This document shows positions 25,057 through 34,111 of a DNA stretch of 64,000 bases, in pieces (the first letter of the stretch is position 1; the number at the start of each line of letters is the position of its first letter). The stretch is from positions 1-64,000 of the forward strand of contig JANSYO010000016.1 of assembly GCA_024742395.1 (NCBI GenBank), written 5' to 3'. Source of the DNA: Cytophagales bacterium (GTDB lineage Bacteria; Bacteroidota; Bacteroidia; Cytophagales; Spirosomataceae). The position numbers and the translations under genes are program-made. The notes beneath the pieces were generated by a model. That model saw only the letters and a list, made by a program, of their open reading frames with translations, did not search any database and was not told the origin of the DNA.

Positions 25057-27012
25057 TTAATCTTCTATAGGAGTAGGAGCCGCAGGCGGAACCGGTGGCT
25101 GAGCCGGCTGCGGTGGATTAACCTTATTTTTCAATTTTTCCGGTTTGGCTGGCTTTATTGGCTTTACAGGTTTAGGAGGCTTTGGTGGCTTAGGTCTATC
25201 TATAGAGCCTAAATGCTCTCTTACTTCTAAAGGAAGCATTTCTATCAAAGCATCATGATGGTACTCCAATTTATCCGCTGCAGCATCTATTCTTGATTCC
25301 TTCTCTTCCAGAATTATTTCAATTTTACGCATAGGTATCTCCAGGTCCTTTTCCATTTTGACCTCAAAATTTTCCATTCGCTCTTCAAAGTCTTTCATGT
25401 TTACTTCTGCAGAGGCCATTTTAGCTTCATGAACTTTCACTTTTGATTCAAAATCGGCCTCTAAAGTTTTCAATTTCTTTTCAAAATCAGGAGAGTTTTT
25501 GTCCAGCTTTTCCACCTTCTGCTGAAACTCCTTTGCATAAACCGAAATCTTCTCTCCTTCTTCCTGAATGACTTTCATGAACTTCTGAAATTCTGGATCA
25601 TTGCTTGGGTCAAAATCTACCTCTTTCATCACATTTTTATGCAAAACTTCAATCTTATTCACCTCCTGTTCAATATCGTGAGAGATTCCCTTCACCTCTT
25701 TTGAGTGTTGTCTGATTCCATCCCAATGTTCTTTCAACTTCCTCTTTTCAGCAGCAGAAAGGGCTTGTTCTTTGCCATTAACTAAAATTCTGTTTTCATT
25801 AATTCTGACATCATATACATCTGTTTTAATCCGGATATCACTCTCACCCATATCATAATTAATACGTCGCTCTACCCGTCCTGAGTCAATAATTGTTACT
25901 TTATCAACTACAGGCATCTCCATTTGTACCTGATTTTGCACTTCGTTAATCTCAGTAAGCACCGACTCGGATACCTCGGTAACTTCCTCCTGCTCTACTT
26001 TCTCCTCTTCATTTTGTGTATTCACAAAACCAAAAACACCTAACGTGGCAATCATGAGAAGCAGGGCCGTGAGTTTCATTTTTTGCTGTTGAGGAGAAAC
26101 CCCAAGTAACCGCTGAATTCGGTTCAGCATAGTCATTTTTCTTTTGCCAAATGCCATAGCCAAAACCGGCTGATGCTGACCCAACTGTATTTGGGCCAAT
26201 GTTTTGGCAAGTAACACTCTATTGCCCGTTAGCTCTGCAGCCCAGTCATCACAGGCATGTTCGCGATTTTCTCTGATCTGATTACTAACCAGCCAGTATG
26301 CCGGATGAAAGAAGAAGAGATTTTCCATGATGCCCTGAAGTAGATTAATAGCAAAATCATTGCGTTTTATGTGGGCAATCTCATGTGCGAGAATAAGTTC
26401 TAATTGTGATGAACTTAAACCCGCAGCAAAAGAAACAGGAATTAAAACCAAAGGTTTAAGATGACCTAACACCATGGCTGTCTGTACTTTATATGATTCC
26501 TTAATCTCAATTGCAGATAAATGACCGTCAATTTTTTGAAGCAAACCTTCATAAACCTCCGAGACCTTTGAAGAAACCTCCCTTATGCCAGCCCCTCTTA
26601 AATAGTACACATAGGCTAAACCTGATAGCTGCCTTAGAAGTAAAAAAGTAAATCCCAGGCACCAACCAACAAACAGCAAATGGGAATGCTGAGACAACCA
26701 GTCGTACCACAATAGAGTAGAGTCTGATTCTAAGGTAGAACTGAAAGAAAGGGTGGCCGTATCAGTTAAGGCGGCAGGAATCTCAACCGTCACCATATCA
26801 GGCATGAGAAGCCAAAAAGTGAAAATAGAGACAATGGTTTGTAAAGAAAAGGCTCCTAAGCCCAGCCATACTTTGTTTTTAGCAGATTTAACCAATTTGG
26901 AAATCAGTAAATATAGCAGCACTATGCCCATTCCTTGCCAGAGGGAGTGCAGCAGCGTCTGACCAAAGACTGAGGCCAGGGGTGTTTCAAAAAGTGTTTG
27001 TAGCTCTTTCAT
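25057..27012 (-). CDS. BlaR1/M56-family sensor metallopeptidase with coiled-coil and Pro-rich tail
   Basis: A 651-residue membrane protein. Four or so hydrophobic segments occupy the N-terminal third; between them lies the zinc site HEIAH (residues 210-214) and the downstream ENREHACDD that completes the metal centre. A last membrane segment (LTALLLMIATLGVFGFV) precedes a periplasmic or external tail of about 320 residues: first highly charged helices that look like a long coiled coil, then KPPKPPKPVKPIKP and a proline-rich end. There is no penicillin-binding sensor domain as in classical BlaR1. It lies 110 bases after blaI on the same strand. Expected to cleave or inactivate BlaI upon an unknown envelope signal. 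Confidence 0.85.
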   Translation of the reverse strand: MKELQTLFETPLASVFGQTLLHSLWQGMGIVLLYLLISKLVKSAKNKVWLGLGAFSLQTIVSIFTFWLLMPDMVTVEIPAALTDTATLSFSSTLESDSTLLWYDWLSQHSHLLFVGWCLGFTFLLLRQLSGLAYVYYLRGAGIREVSSKVSEVYEGLLQKIDGHLSAIEIKESYKVQTAMVLGHLKPLVLIPVSFAAGLSSSQLELILAHEIAHIKRNDFAINLLQGIMENLFFFHPAYWLVSNQIRENREHACDDWAAELTGNRVLLAKTLAQIQLGQHQPVLAMAFGKRKMTMLNRIQRLLGVSPQQQKMKLTALLLMIATLGVFGFVNTQNEEEKVEQEEVTEVSESVLTEINEVQNQVQMEMPVVDKVTIIDSGRVERRINYDMGESDIRIKTDVYDVRINENRILVNGKEQALSAAEKRKLKEHWDGIRQHSKEVKGISHDIEQEVNKIEVLHKNVMKEVDFDPSNDPEFQKFMKVIQEEGEKISVYAKEFQQKVEKLDKNSPDFEKKLKTLEADFESKVKVHEAKMASAEVNMKDFEERMENFEVKMEKDLEIPMRKIEIILEEKESRIDAAADKLEYHHDALIEMLPLEVREHLGSIDRPKPPKPPKPVKPIKPAKPEKLKNKVNPPQPAQPPVPPAAPTPIED

Positions 27013-27122
27013 GTGTATAAGTGTTTTAAAATTTCAAAGGTCACATGACTTTCACACAAAATTCATTCAAGCCGATTTGTAGGCCGACCCGAATAAATCT
27101 CATGCTCATTTCATAATTTGTG

Positions 27123-27491
27123 TTAGTTATTTTCTAAGTTTTCTATAAGTTTTTTGATAGCTTCTAATTCTTCTTTGGAGGCCTTATGATTGCCGAGGGT
27201 TTGCATGACCATTTTCATGGCTTCTCCACCAAAAGTGGCATCTACGAACCTGTCCAGCAGCTGTCCCTGGGTTTTTTCTTGTGAAATAGCTGCGGTGTAA
27301 ATATGGTATCTTCCTTTCTCTGTACGCGTTAAAAGTTCCTTACCATGCATGATCTGCATAATCTTCAGAGTAGTAGTATAACCCACTTCTTTCGTTTTAT
27401 TCAGTTCATCATTGATCTCTCTCACAGATGAAGGACCATTCTTCCAGAGCAGCTGCAGTATTTCTAATTCCGATTCTGTTGGCTTTAGCAT
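27123..27491 (-). CDS. BlaI/MecI/CopY-family transcriptional repressor
   Basis: A 122-residue winged-helix repressor. LKPTESELEILQLLWKNG at the N-terminus and VREINDELNKTKEVGYTTTLKIMQIM form the family DNA-binding domain, and the C-terminal part (RFVDATFGGEAMKMVMQTL) is the dimerisation region, which contains the usual cleavage area. It regulates its own operon: three palindromes TACGA-N6-TCGTA lie in its upstream region and overlap the predicted promoter. The protease gene downstream (BlaR1-like) would relieve repression. The target may include other genes with the same operator. No beta-lactamase gene is present here, so a role in envelope stress is at least as likely as resistance. Confidence 0.92.
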   Translation of the reverse strand: MLKPTESELEILQLLWKNGPSSVREINDELNKTKEVGYTTTLKIMQIMHGKELLTRTEKGRYHIYTAAISQEKTQGQLLDRFVDATFGGEAMKMVMQTLGNHKASKEELEAIKKLIENLENN

Positions 27492-27506
27492 GTCGTAGTT
27501 TCTTAT

Positions 27507-27579
27507 TACGATTAATTTCGTAACAAATATAATACGACGGGTTTCGTAGATGCAAATTCTATCTACGATTTGTTTCGTA
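27507..27579 (-). promoter_or_regulatory. blaI-blaR1 promoter with three BlaI-type operators
   Basis: Three 16-bp palindromes TACGA-N6-TCGTA are at 27507-27522, 27533-27548 and 27564-27579. On the minus strand TATATTTG (27531-27524, the -7 box TAnnTTTG) lies between the first two, and TTTG (27556-27553, the -33 box) is exactly 21 bases upstream. The second operator therefore fills the promoter spacer and the first covers the start-site region. This is what an autorepressing BlaI switch would need. Confidence 0.85.
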
Positions 27580-27601
27580 ATTAACGAATTTTAAGAGTTT
27601 A

Positions 27602-28225
27602 TCAGATCAAAATGGACTTTAATTCTACCTCCTCTTGTCTAAAGAAAACACCCGGACTGATAAAATAGCCATGTTCTTTAGGTAGATCCACACCGGCGTA
27701 TTGGTACGCTTCAAGAATAAACTCGGCACAAGTAAACTTAGAATCTCTGAAGATTTCTTTGCTGCCCATCAGGGTTCTCCAGAGAATTCTCAGGTATTCC
27801 AGGTTATCGTATTGTTTGGTAAGGTTGTCGAGGCAAAACTCTTTTACCTTTCTGATTTTTTCCTCTGATTGACTTATTTCAGAATGCCTGGTCCATGCCA
27901 CCCGCCCTACATAAGGTTTGCCCATACCGTCGTAATCTTTAAAAACATTAGACATCGGCACCATTCTCACTCCATTTTCTAAGACACTTTCTATCAAAAA
28001 TACCCTTTCCATTTCTTCAATAATGACCACAAGGCCCACATGGCTCCAGGCAGACCTAGACCTCCACCTGATCAAAGAAGATAACCAATGATCACCTGAG
28101 AAAAATAAGAGGTCGCCAGATTTTAGTTCAGATCTAATCTTATTGTAATTTTGTATATTCGTGATACGGTCAAGCTTAGGGAATTCTTCTTCAAGTTTTC
28201 TCTTTGTATATAGTCCGATGGCCAT
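27602..28225 (-). CDS. YiiX-like permuted NlpC/P60 hydrolase
   Basis: A 207-residue protein of the YiiX/YebB permuted papain-like family. KSGDLLFFSGDHWLSSLIRW opens the domain, SAWSHVGLVV supplies the catalytic His and FTCAEFILEAYQYAG the catalytic Cys. Such proteins cleave amide bonds in peptides, peptidoglycan or lipid-modified substrates; the target here is unknown. No clear signal peptide is visible, so it is probably cytosolic or exported in another way. It is divergent from the iscA-like gene and located directly upstream of the blaI promoter, but transcribed in the same direction, so it may end near the operators. Confidence 0.78.
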   Translation of the reverse strand: MAIGLYTKRKLEEEFPKLDRITNIQNYNKIRSELKSGDLLFFSGDHWLSSLIRWRSRSAWSHVGLVVIIEEMERVFLIESVLENGVRMVPMSNVFKDYDGMGKPYVGRVAWTRHSEISQSEEKIRKVKEFCLDNLTKQYDNLEYLRILWRTLMGSKEIFRDSKFTCAEFILEAYQYAGVDLPKEHGYFISPGVFFRQEEVELKSILI

Positions 28226-28287
28226 GAAACTTTTGAACAGGTGAAAAGGTTAAGATATCAGAGTAATTACAGCAAATTAGCTAAATA

Positions 28288-28614
28288 ATGGTAACGGTTA
28301 CAGAAGAGGCAAAGAATAAAATTAACGAGCTAAAGGCCAAAGAAGGCAAAGATGGCAACTACGGCATACGCGTGGCTGTACAAGGAGGAGGCTGCTCAGG
28401 TCTTATGTATGATCTTGAATTTGATGCTTCTGAAAAAGAAAATGATCAAATTTTTGAAGATAACGGAGTTAAGATATACGTAGATAAAAAGAGTTTACTT
28501 TACCTTATTGGTACTCAATTAGACTTCAGTGATGGCTTAAATGGTAAAGGGTTTCAATTCAAGAATCCTAATGCCAGCAGAACCTGTGGATGCGGGGAAA
28601 GTTTTTCAGTATAG
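28288..28614 (+). CDS. HesB/IscA-family iron-sulfur cluster assembly protein
   Basis: A 108-residue A-type carrier. VAVQGGGCSGLMYDLEFD holds the first conserved Cys and ASRTCGCGESFSV the C-terminal CGC pair, which together bind a cluster or iron. Family members deliver [4Fe-4S] clusters to target enzymes. Length and motif spacing are normal. It starts ATG at 28288, and a PspC-domain gene follows 18 bases after its stop, so the two may be co-transcribed. Whether it corresponds functionally to IscA, SufA or ErpA cannot be decided, and no other suf/isc genes are in the window. Confidence 0.92.
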   Translation: MVTVTEEAKNKINELKAKEGKDGNYGIRVAVQGGGCSGLMYDLEFDASEKENDQIFEDNGVKIYVDKKSLLYLIGTQLDFSDGLNGKGFQFKNPNASRTCGCGESFSV

Positions 28615-28632
28615 TATAAAACAGATTAAAGA

Positions 28633-28830
28633 ATGGCAGCATCAAAAAGACTTTTAAGAACAGTAGGCAGCGAGTCAATGCTTTTTGGCATTTGTGGCGG
28701 TCTGGCCAAGTATTTTGATCTGGATGCCAGTTTAATCCGAGTGCTATGGGCTGTCATAACCTTTGTAGGTATTGGCTCTCCAATACTCATCTTTTTGGCC
28801 ATGGCCATTATTGTGCCTAAAGAACAATAA
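28633..28830 (+). CDS. PspC-domain membrane protein
   Basis: A 65-residue PspC-family protein. LFGICGGLAKYFDLDASLIRVLWAVI is the PspC signature, with one or two transmembrane segments following (TFVGIGSPILIFLAMAIIV). PspC proteins take part in the envelope stress (phage-shock) response in proteobacteria; lone PspC-domain proteins are common in Bacteroidota with unknown roles. It follows the iscA-like gene closely and faces a second PspC gene across a hairpin. Confidence 0.88.
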   Translation: MAASKRLLRTVGSESMLFGICGGLAKYFDLDASLIRVLWAVITFVGIGSPILIFLAMAIIVPKEQ

Positions 28831-28838
28831 AAAATAAA

Positions 28839-28860
28839 GCCTGCCATTCATATGGCAGGC
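28839..28860. terminator. Terminator hairpin between two convergent PspC genes
   Basis: GCCTGCCA and TGGCAGGC form an 8-bp stem with a 6-base loop, 9 bases after one PspC stop and 33 bases before the other. The minus-strand side is followed by a T-rich run (TTTATTTTTTA), so it terminates mainly the minus-strand gene. Confidence 0.75.
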
Positions 28861-28892
28861 CTATCTATCTCAAATCATAATATTAAATCCTC

Positions 28893-29096
28893 TTAAGCGG
28901 CAAGCTCTAATCTTTCCTTAGATGGCATGACAATCCATAAGATAAGGTAAGTTATTACTACCGGGAATGGGCTAAAAAAGCCTATGGCAAACAATACCCG
29001 TACAATAGTTACATCTATATCAAGGTACTCTGCTAAACCAGCAGCTACACCACCTAACATTTTTTCTTCTCCTTTTAGTCTAAATAGCCTTTTCAT
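28893..29096 (-). CDS. PspC-domain membrane protein (second copy)
   Basis: A 67-residue PspC-family protein: FRLKGEEKMLGGVAAGLAEYLDIDVTIVRVLFAIGFF, then a second hydrophobic segment (FPVVITYLILWIVM). It differs clearly from the plus-strand neighbour, so the pair is an old duplication or two separate acquisitions rather than a recent copy. The role is expected at the inner membrane, in envelope stress, by family. The start ATG at 29094-29096 places the signature at the usual distance from the N-terminus. Confidence 0.87.
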   Translation of the reverse strand: MKRLFRLKGEEKMLGGVAAGLAEYLDIDVTIVRVLFAIGFFSPFPVVITYLILWIVMPSKERLELAA

Positions 29097-29268
29097 ATTC
29101 GTTTTTGTTTAATTGTTTTTGTTTTCGATACTCAAAGATAGCACAGACACAAGGTACTATGCTATACAAAGTACATGAATGGCATCCAGAATTGAAGAAT
29201 GGTTTTGGCAATTGGTGATCGGAGCGACTAAATCTTGAAGAATTAACTAACTAATACTTCTGTGCCAT

Positions 29269-29628
29269 TTACTCATCCTGCAGGTTAATCCATGATCGTA
29301 TAATATCCTGCAAAGCAGATTTCTTTGCCAGAATATCCTCTGAATTTTCAAAATGAGCTACTCGTCCTTCTTTGCCCTCTCCCTGTAATAGTCCCGTTGG
29401 GTCATCCAGAAAAGCACCTTTATGAAACATTAAGCTAACAAACTTCTTTGCGTTCATAAAAAAGGAGGCAATGTTCCCTTTATATATAAACGTAGGGCTG
29501 TTCCACTTAATGTCCTCAGTCACTTTTGGGCTAACGTCAAGAATAATCTCTCTTATCTCATTTATATATGGCGTCATCGGGTGTGCTTTCATGGTTAAGA
29601 AAGCATCAACTTTTTCATTTTTATTCAT
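29269..29628 (-). CDS. DUF1801 (YdhG-like) protein
   Basis: A 119-residue cytosolic protein. MTPYINEIREIILDVSPKVTEDIKWNSPTF followed by FFMNAKKFVSLMFHKGAFL and a HFENSEDI stretch match the DUF1801 family, whose fold resembles SufE-like or frataxin-type small proteins; no function is established. There is no signal peptide. It stands alone with about 170 bases on one side and about 560 bases on the other side without genes. Confidence 0.82.
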   Translation of the reverse strand: MNKNEKVDAFLTMKAHPMTPYINEIREIILDVSPKVTEDIKWNSPTFIYKGNIASFFMNAKKFVSLMFHKGAFLDDPTGLLQGEGKEGRVAHFENSEDILAKKSALQDIIRSWINLQDE

Positions 29629-30186
29629 TCACTTAAACTGTTTATCAATAGAGGCCTTAACAATTTACAAAATAGAGTAGGTATAAGGAAACAATTGACC
29701 CATAACTTCTATAGGTTAATTCACAGAGCAATCAACAAACCCTCCCATCTCTTTCCATGATATCTCCGCTAATTGTTTGATTGAAACCAGATTGCATCGT
29801 TTTCAATCTCTTTCTTCCAAGAATATACGTCAAAATGAACAAATTGTTAACAAGGATAATTATGCCCAGAAAAATTAAGCCTCATAAATGAAATGACTGA
29901 ATATCGCCTAAAATTCTGCCATTCAACGACAATCAATACCAGAAACAACTTATTTGTGATGTATCAAATTTGAACTATAATCAATAAACATTTAAATAGG
30001 AAAGCTCTTTAGCCAGATAAGTCGCTCAATACTTCATTTAAACTTAATCAAGGAAAAATAACCCGTGTTCTAAGGATGCCATAGGACTGGCAATACGTCT
30101 CAAAAGCTTAATTTTAGCGAAATTCATCACACATCTTTCTTTAGAAAAAAGACTTTGACCAATTGAAATAATAATTAAAACTAACG
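29629..30186. other. Gene-free intergenic stretch upstream of the sulfatase-GH78 gene
   Basis: This AT-rich region contains no credible reading frame, RNA gene, long repeat or strong hairpin that I can see. Its last 40 bases contain TTTG (in GACTTTGACC) but no convincing -7 box before the following ATG. It may be the regulatory region of the large enzyme gene. Confidence 0.6.
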
Positions 30187-33100
30187 ATGAGATTTATATT
30201 TCTAGCACTACTTTCTTTTCAGTTTTGCCAACTGAAAGCTCAGCAACCCTCTTCGCAAAAACCGAACATTATATTTATACTAACTGATGATCAGCGTTTT
30301 GATGCATTAGGGTATGCCGGCAACAAGCTTATTTCTACTCCTGAAATGGATAAACTGGCCTCTGAGGGCACCTATTTCAGAAATGCTATGGTAACCACAC
30401 CTATCTGTGCTGCCAGTAGAGCCAGCATTCTAACAGGAATGTATGAGCGTCAACATAACTTTAATTTTCAAACAGGAAACATCAGGGAATCTTACATGAC
30501 CACCTCCTATCCTGCTGTTCTAAAACAGAATGGTTACAGAACCGGCTTTTATGGAAAATATGGTGTGAGGTACGATGGTTTAGAAAAGCAGTTTGATGAA
30601 TTTGAGTCCTACGACAGAAACAATGCCTATCCAGACCGAAGAGGCTATTACTACAAAACGATCGGTGAGGACACCGTTCACCTCACCAGGTACACAGGCC
30701 AGCAAGCTATTGACTTTATTGACAGATCAGAAACCGGCAAACCCTTTTGCCTTTCATTGAGCTTCAGTGCTCCACATGCTCATGACCCGGCTAAAGAACA
30801 ATATTTCTGGCAGAAAGAATCTGATGCACTGTTACAAGACGCCCAAATGCCCGGGCCTGAACTAGGAGGGGACAGCTTTTTTGAGTCATTGCCTAAGATT
30901 GTACGAGATGGCTTTAACAGGTTACGCTGGACATGGCGTTATGATACCCCTGAGAAGTATCAGCATAGTGTGAAAGGATACTATCGAATGATTTCAGAAA
31001 TTGATGGCGAAATAGCAAAAATCCGTCAGGAACTCAAGAAAAAAGGCCTTGACCAAAATACCATCATCATTCTGATGGGTGACAACGGGTACTTTCTGGG
31101 AGAAAGACAATTAGCCGGAAAATGGCTTCTGTATGATAATTCAATCAGAGTACCTTTAATTGTCTATGACCCACGAAAAGCTAAAACCAACGACAGCGAA
31201 GTTATGGCCCTTAACATCGACGTCCCTCCTACCATATTGGATCTGGCGGGTATTCAGGCACCAGATCAGTGGCATGGTAAAAGCTTAATGCCTATAGTTG
31301 AAAATTCAACGAAGAATTTTGATAGAGATACTGTACTCATAGAGCACATATGGGAGTTTGACAATATCCCACCCAGTGAAGGGGTACGCACCAAAGACTG
31401 GAAATACTTCAGGTATGTCAATGATCAATCCATTGAAGAACTTTACTATTTAAAAGAGGATCCTAAGGAAATAAATAACCTGGCTACTGATGCCAGATAC
31501 AAGGACAAACTGAAGGCTTTTCGTCTGAAAACAGATAAGCTTATTCTTGAACATTCAGATGAATATTCTGAAGGGCCAAGCCAACTGACAATAGAATGGA
31601 TAAGAGACACCAAAGGAATCAAGGTATTGGACTCCCGACCTGAGTTCGGCTGGGTAGTCCCTGATGGAGCTGTCACTCAGTCGGCCTATCAAATACTGGT
31701 GGCTTCATCTGAAGAGAATATAAAAAAGAACATTGGTGATGTATGGAATAGCAAACAGGTACGAACCAATAAGTCTTTTGATATAGAATTTGGAGGAGCA
31801 CCTTTACTTGCCGGAAAAACTTATTTCTGGAAAGTACGCCTTTGGGATCAGGATAACAGGCTCTCCAGGTACTCTATGGCTCAGAGTTTCACCATGAGCA
31901 GCCCTAAAAAGACCATCACCACACCCAATAGCTTTCAGATTGATAAAATAAAACCAGTCATTTTTGAGAAAAGAGAAAATGTCTATTTCATTGATTTTGG
32001 GAAAGCGGCTTTTGGTACCATAGACTTTACATACAAAGCAAAAAAGAAACACATTCTGACCATTAGAATTGGAGAGCAGCTCGATGGGGACAAAATCAAC
32101 AGAAAGCCTTTTCACAGAAGCCATATTCGCTACCAGGAAATTCACATGACCGTGGTACCGGGGCAAAACAATTATCAATTACAGATAAAAGCAGATGAAA
32201 GAAATACGCTACCTGGTAAAGCCTTGCCTTTACCCGAAGGGTTTCCTGTTTTGATGCCATTCAGGTATGCAGAGATTGAAGGAGCTAAAGAATCCATCGC
32301 AGCCGAAAACTTCACTCAATTGGCACATCACAGCTATTGGGAAGAGTCCTCCAGTAGTTTTAACAGCTCAAGCGATATTCTGAATCAGATTTGGGATCTG
32401 TGTAAATACACTATCAAAGCCACCACTTTTAACGGTCTGTATGTAGATGGCGACCGCGAACGAATACCTTATGAGGCCGATGCCTACTTAAATCAATTAA
32501 GTCATTATACTACGGATCGTGAATATGCCATGGCCAGACAAACCATAGAGTATTTTATGGAACACCCTACCTGGCCCACGGAGTGGCAGCAGCATGTAGC
32601 TCTGATGTTTTATGCCGATTATATGTATACAGGCAATACCGAACTGATAGAAAAATACTATGAGAAGCTGAAATTCAAAACCCTTTATGAACTAGCCAAC
32701 GAAGACGGATTGATTACCTCAAGTAAAATGACGCCTGAATTAATGGCAAATCTGGGCTTTCCCGAAACTATGAAGGAGACTTTCAGAGATATTGTCGATT
32801 GGCCTTCAGCGGGATGGGGCGGCGACCCGGCTAACAAGGGCGAACGCGATGCCTATGTCTTTAAAGAGTATAACACCGTAGTGAATGCCTTCTACTACCA
32901 GAACATGAAAATCATGTCTGAATTTGCCAAGGTTTTGGGGAAAACTCAAGAAGCACTAGATTTTGAACTTCGGGCTCTGAAGGCTAAAAGGGCTGTAAAC
33001 GAGCAAATGTTTGATGCTAAGCGAGGAGTGTATGTAGATGGCATTGGAACAGATCATGCTGCATTGCATGCCAATATGTTACCCTTAGCATTTAACATGG

Positions 33101-33690
33101 TTCCTCAGGAGCATATCCAATCTGTTGTGGAGCATGTAAAATCCAGAGGAATGGCCTGTAGCGTTTATGGTTCTCAATACTTAATGGATGGCTTATACAA
33201 TGCAGGTGCAGCAGACTATGCTTTGCAACTCCTGCAAGATACCAGTGACAGAAGTTGGTACAATATGATTCGTATTGGCTCTACCATGACACTGGAAGCC
33301 TGGGATCTAAAATATAAAAACAATCTTGACTGGAATCACGCCTGGGGAGCTGTGCCGGCCAATATTATCCCAAGAGGTCTTTGGGGTATTCAACCTAAAA
33401 CTCCTGGTTTCGGTGTGGCCCGTATTAAACCTCAAATGGGTGAACTAAAAAGCAGTCAAATAGAAGTACCTACAATTCAGGGTACTATTAAAGGCAATTA
33501 TCTTTATAAGAACCCTCGCCTGCAGGTATTTGAAATTGAAATTCCGGCAAACATGGTTGCAGAGTTTGAAATAGCACAGGAACCGGGGAAAGAACTAATG
33601 CACAACGGTCAAAAGGTAAATTCTGGATTTAATTCTGTGCGTTTAAATCCCGGCAAACACGAAATAAGACTTGTCATTAACTCATTCTAA
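30187..33690 (+). CDS. Sulfatase-alpha-L-rhamnosidase (GH78) fusion enzyme
   Basis: A 1,167-residue exported bifunctional enzyme with signal peptide ([19 protein letters not shown]). Residues ~25-455 are an S1-family sulfatase: [16 protein letters not shown] with metal Asp34/35 and [14 protein letters not shown] with the formylglycine Cys74 in the CxASR variant. Residues ~465-1,140 are a GH78 alpha-L-rhamnosidase: a beta-sandwich part ([21 protein letters not shown]), then the (alpha/alpha)6 barrel with [14 protein letters not shown] at about 754, the catalytic acid region, and a C-terminal beta-domain. This order resembles Formosa agariphila P36, a sulfatase-rhamnosidase acting on ulvan. Ulvan is a sulfated rhamnose polymer of green algae; the target is inferred. 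No TonB/SusD pair adjoins it. Confidence 0.9.
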   Translation: MRFIFLALLSFQFCQLKAQQPSSQKPNIIFILTDDQRFDALGYAGNKLISTPEMDKLASEGTYFRNAMVTTPICAASRASILTGMYERQHNFNFQTGNIRESYMTTSYPAVLKQNGYRTGFYGKYGVRYDGLEKQFDEFESYDRNNAYPDRRGYYYKTIGEDTVHLTRYTGQQAIDFIDRSETGKPFCLSLSFSAPHAHDPAKEQYFWQKESDALLQDAQMPGPELGGDSFFESLPKIVRDGFNRLRWTWRYDTPEKYQHSVKGYYRMISEIDGEIAKIRQELKKKGLDQNTIIILMGDNGYFLGERQLAGKWLLYDNSIRVPLIVYDPRKAKTNDSEVMALNIDVPPTILDLAGIQAPDQWHGKSLMPIVENSTKNFDRDTVLIEHIWEFDNIPPSEGVRTKDWKYFRYVNDQSIEELYYLKEDPKEINNLATDARYKDKLKAFRLKTDKLILEHSDEYSEGPSQLTIEWIRDTKGIKVLDSRPEFGWVVPDGAVTQSAYQILVASSEENIKKNIGDVWNSKQVRTNKSFDIEFGGAPLLAGKTYFWKVRLWDQDNRLSRYSMAQSFTMSSPKKTITTPNSFQIDKIKPVIFEKRENVYFIDFGKAAFGTIDFTYKAKKKHILTIRIGEQLDGDKINRKPFHRSHIRYQEIHMTVVPGQNNYQLQIKADERNTLPGKALPLPEGFPVLMPFRYAEIEGAKESIAAENFTQLAHHSYWEESSSSFNSSSDILNQIWDLCKYTIKATTFNGLYVDGDRERIPYEADAYLNQLSHYTTDREYAMARQTIEYFMEHPTWPTEWQQHVALMFYADYMYTGNTELIEKYYEKLKFKTLYELANEDGLITSSKMTPELMANLGFPETMKETFRDIVDWPSAGWGGDPANKGERDAYVFKEYNTVVNAFYYQNMKIMSEFAKVLGKTQEALDFELRALKAKRAVNEQMFDAKRGVYVDGIGTDHAALHANMLPLAFNMVPQEHIQSVVEHVKSRGMACSVYGSQYLMDGLYNAGAADYALQLLQDTSDRSWYNMIRIGSTMTLEAWDLKYKNNLDWNHAWGAVPANIIPRGLWGIQPKTPGFGVARIKPQMGELKSSQIEVPTIQGTIKGNYLYKNPRLQVFEIEIPANMVAEFEIAQEPGKELMHNGQKVNSGFNSVRLNPGKHEIRLVINSF

Positions 33691-33771
33691 GTTCTTATCA
33701 GTTTCTTGCTGTTTGTTCAGTAAGGATCAATTATTCAACTATTTAAATGGCTCACTTCCTCAGCCATAATT

Positions 33772-33797
33772 AAGGCCTCTTCAAATGAAGAGGCCTT
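33772..33797 (+). terminator. Terminator after the sulfatase-GH78 gene
   Basis: AAGGCCTCTTCA and TGAAGAGGCCTT form a 12-bp stem with a very short AA centre, followed by TTTATATT. It lies about 80 bases after the stop codon at 33690. Confidence 0.8.
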
Positions 33798-33920
33798 TTA
33801 TATTCTACAAGTTAAATAGCTTAAAAAAGACTACTTCTTTCTAGGGATTTTCGTTATCTCAGACTCGGCGTCCCTTAACGATACACACGTTCGACCGGAC
33901 TTAATTTCTTTAACAAAAAA

Positions 33921-33942
33921 AGCCCTCTCTTTCGAGAGGGCT
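33921..33942 (-). terminator. Terminator after tRNA-Arg
   Basis: AGCCCTCTC and GAGAGGGCT form a 9-bp stem with a 4-base loop, five bases after the tRNA end; on the minus strand it is followed by a run of Ts (TTTTTTTGTT). Confidence 0.85.
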
Positions 33943-33946
33943 TTCG

Positions 33947-34020
33947 TGATCCCAGAACGATTCGAACGTTCGACCGTCTGCTTAGAAGGCAGATGCTCTA
34001 TCCAGCTGAGCTATGGGACC
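33947..34020 (-). tRNA. tRNA-Arg (anticodon UCU)
   Basis: The minus strand folds as a full cloverleaf: acceptor GGTCCCA/TGGGATC, D arm GCTC...GAGC, anticodon stem TCTGC/GCAGA with loop CTTCTAA giving anticodon TCT for AGA codons, variable loop CGGTC, T arm GAACG/CGTTC with TTCGAAT loop, and discriminator A. The gene is 74 bases and does not encode CCA, as is usual in this phylum. Confidence 0.97.
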
Positions 34021-34111
34021 TCCTTAAATCGGAGGGCAAAGGTAAAACTCTTTGAATTTCTTTCCAATCCTTAAACCAAGAAATATTTAAAAAAAGTATT
34101 TTTGAAAGACT

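Noticed and set aside
27123-27491. Reading the BlaI/BlaR1 pair as a beta-lactamase regulator
   Set aside because: No beta-lactamase gene lies nearby and the BlaR1-like protein lacks a penicillin-binding sensor domain.
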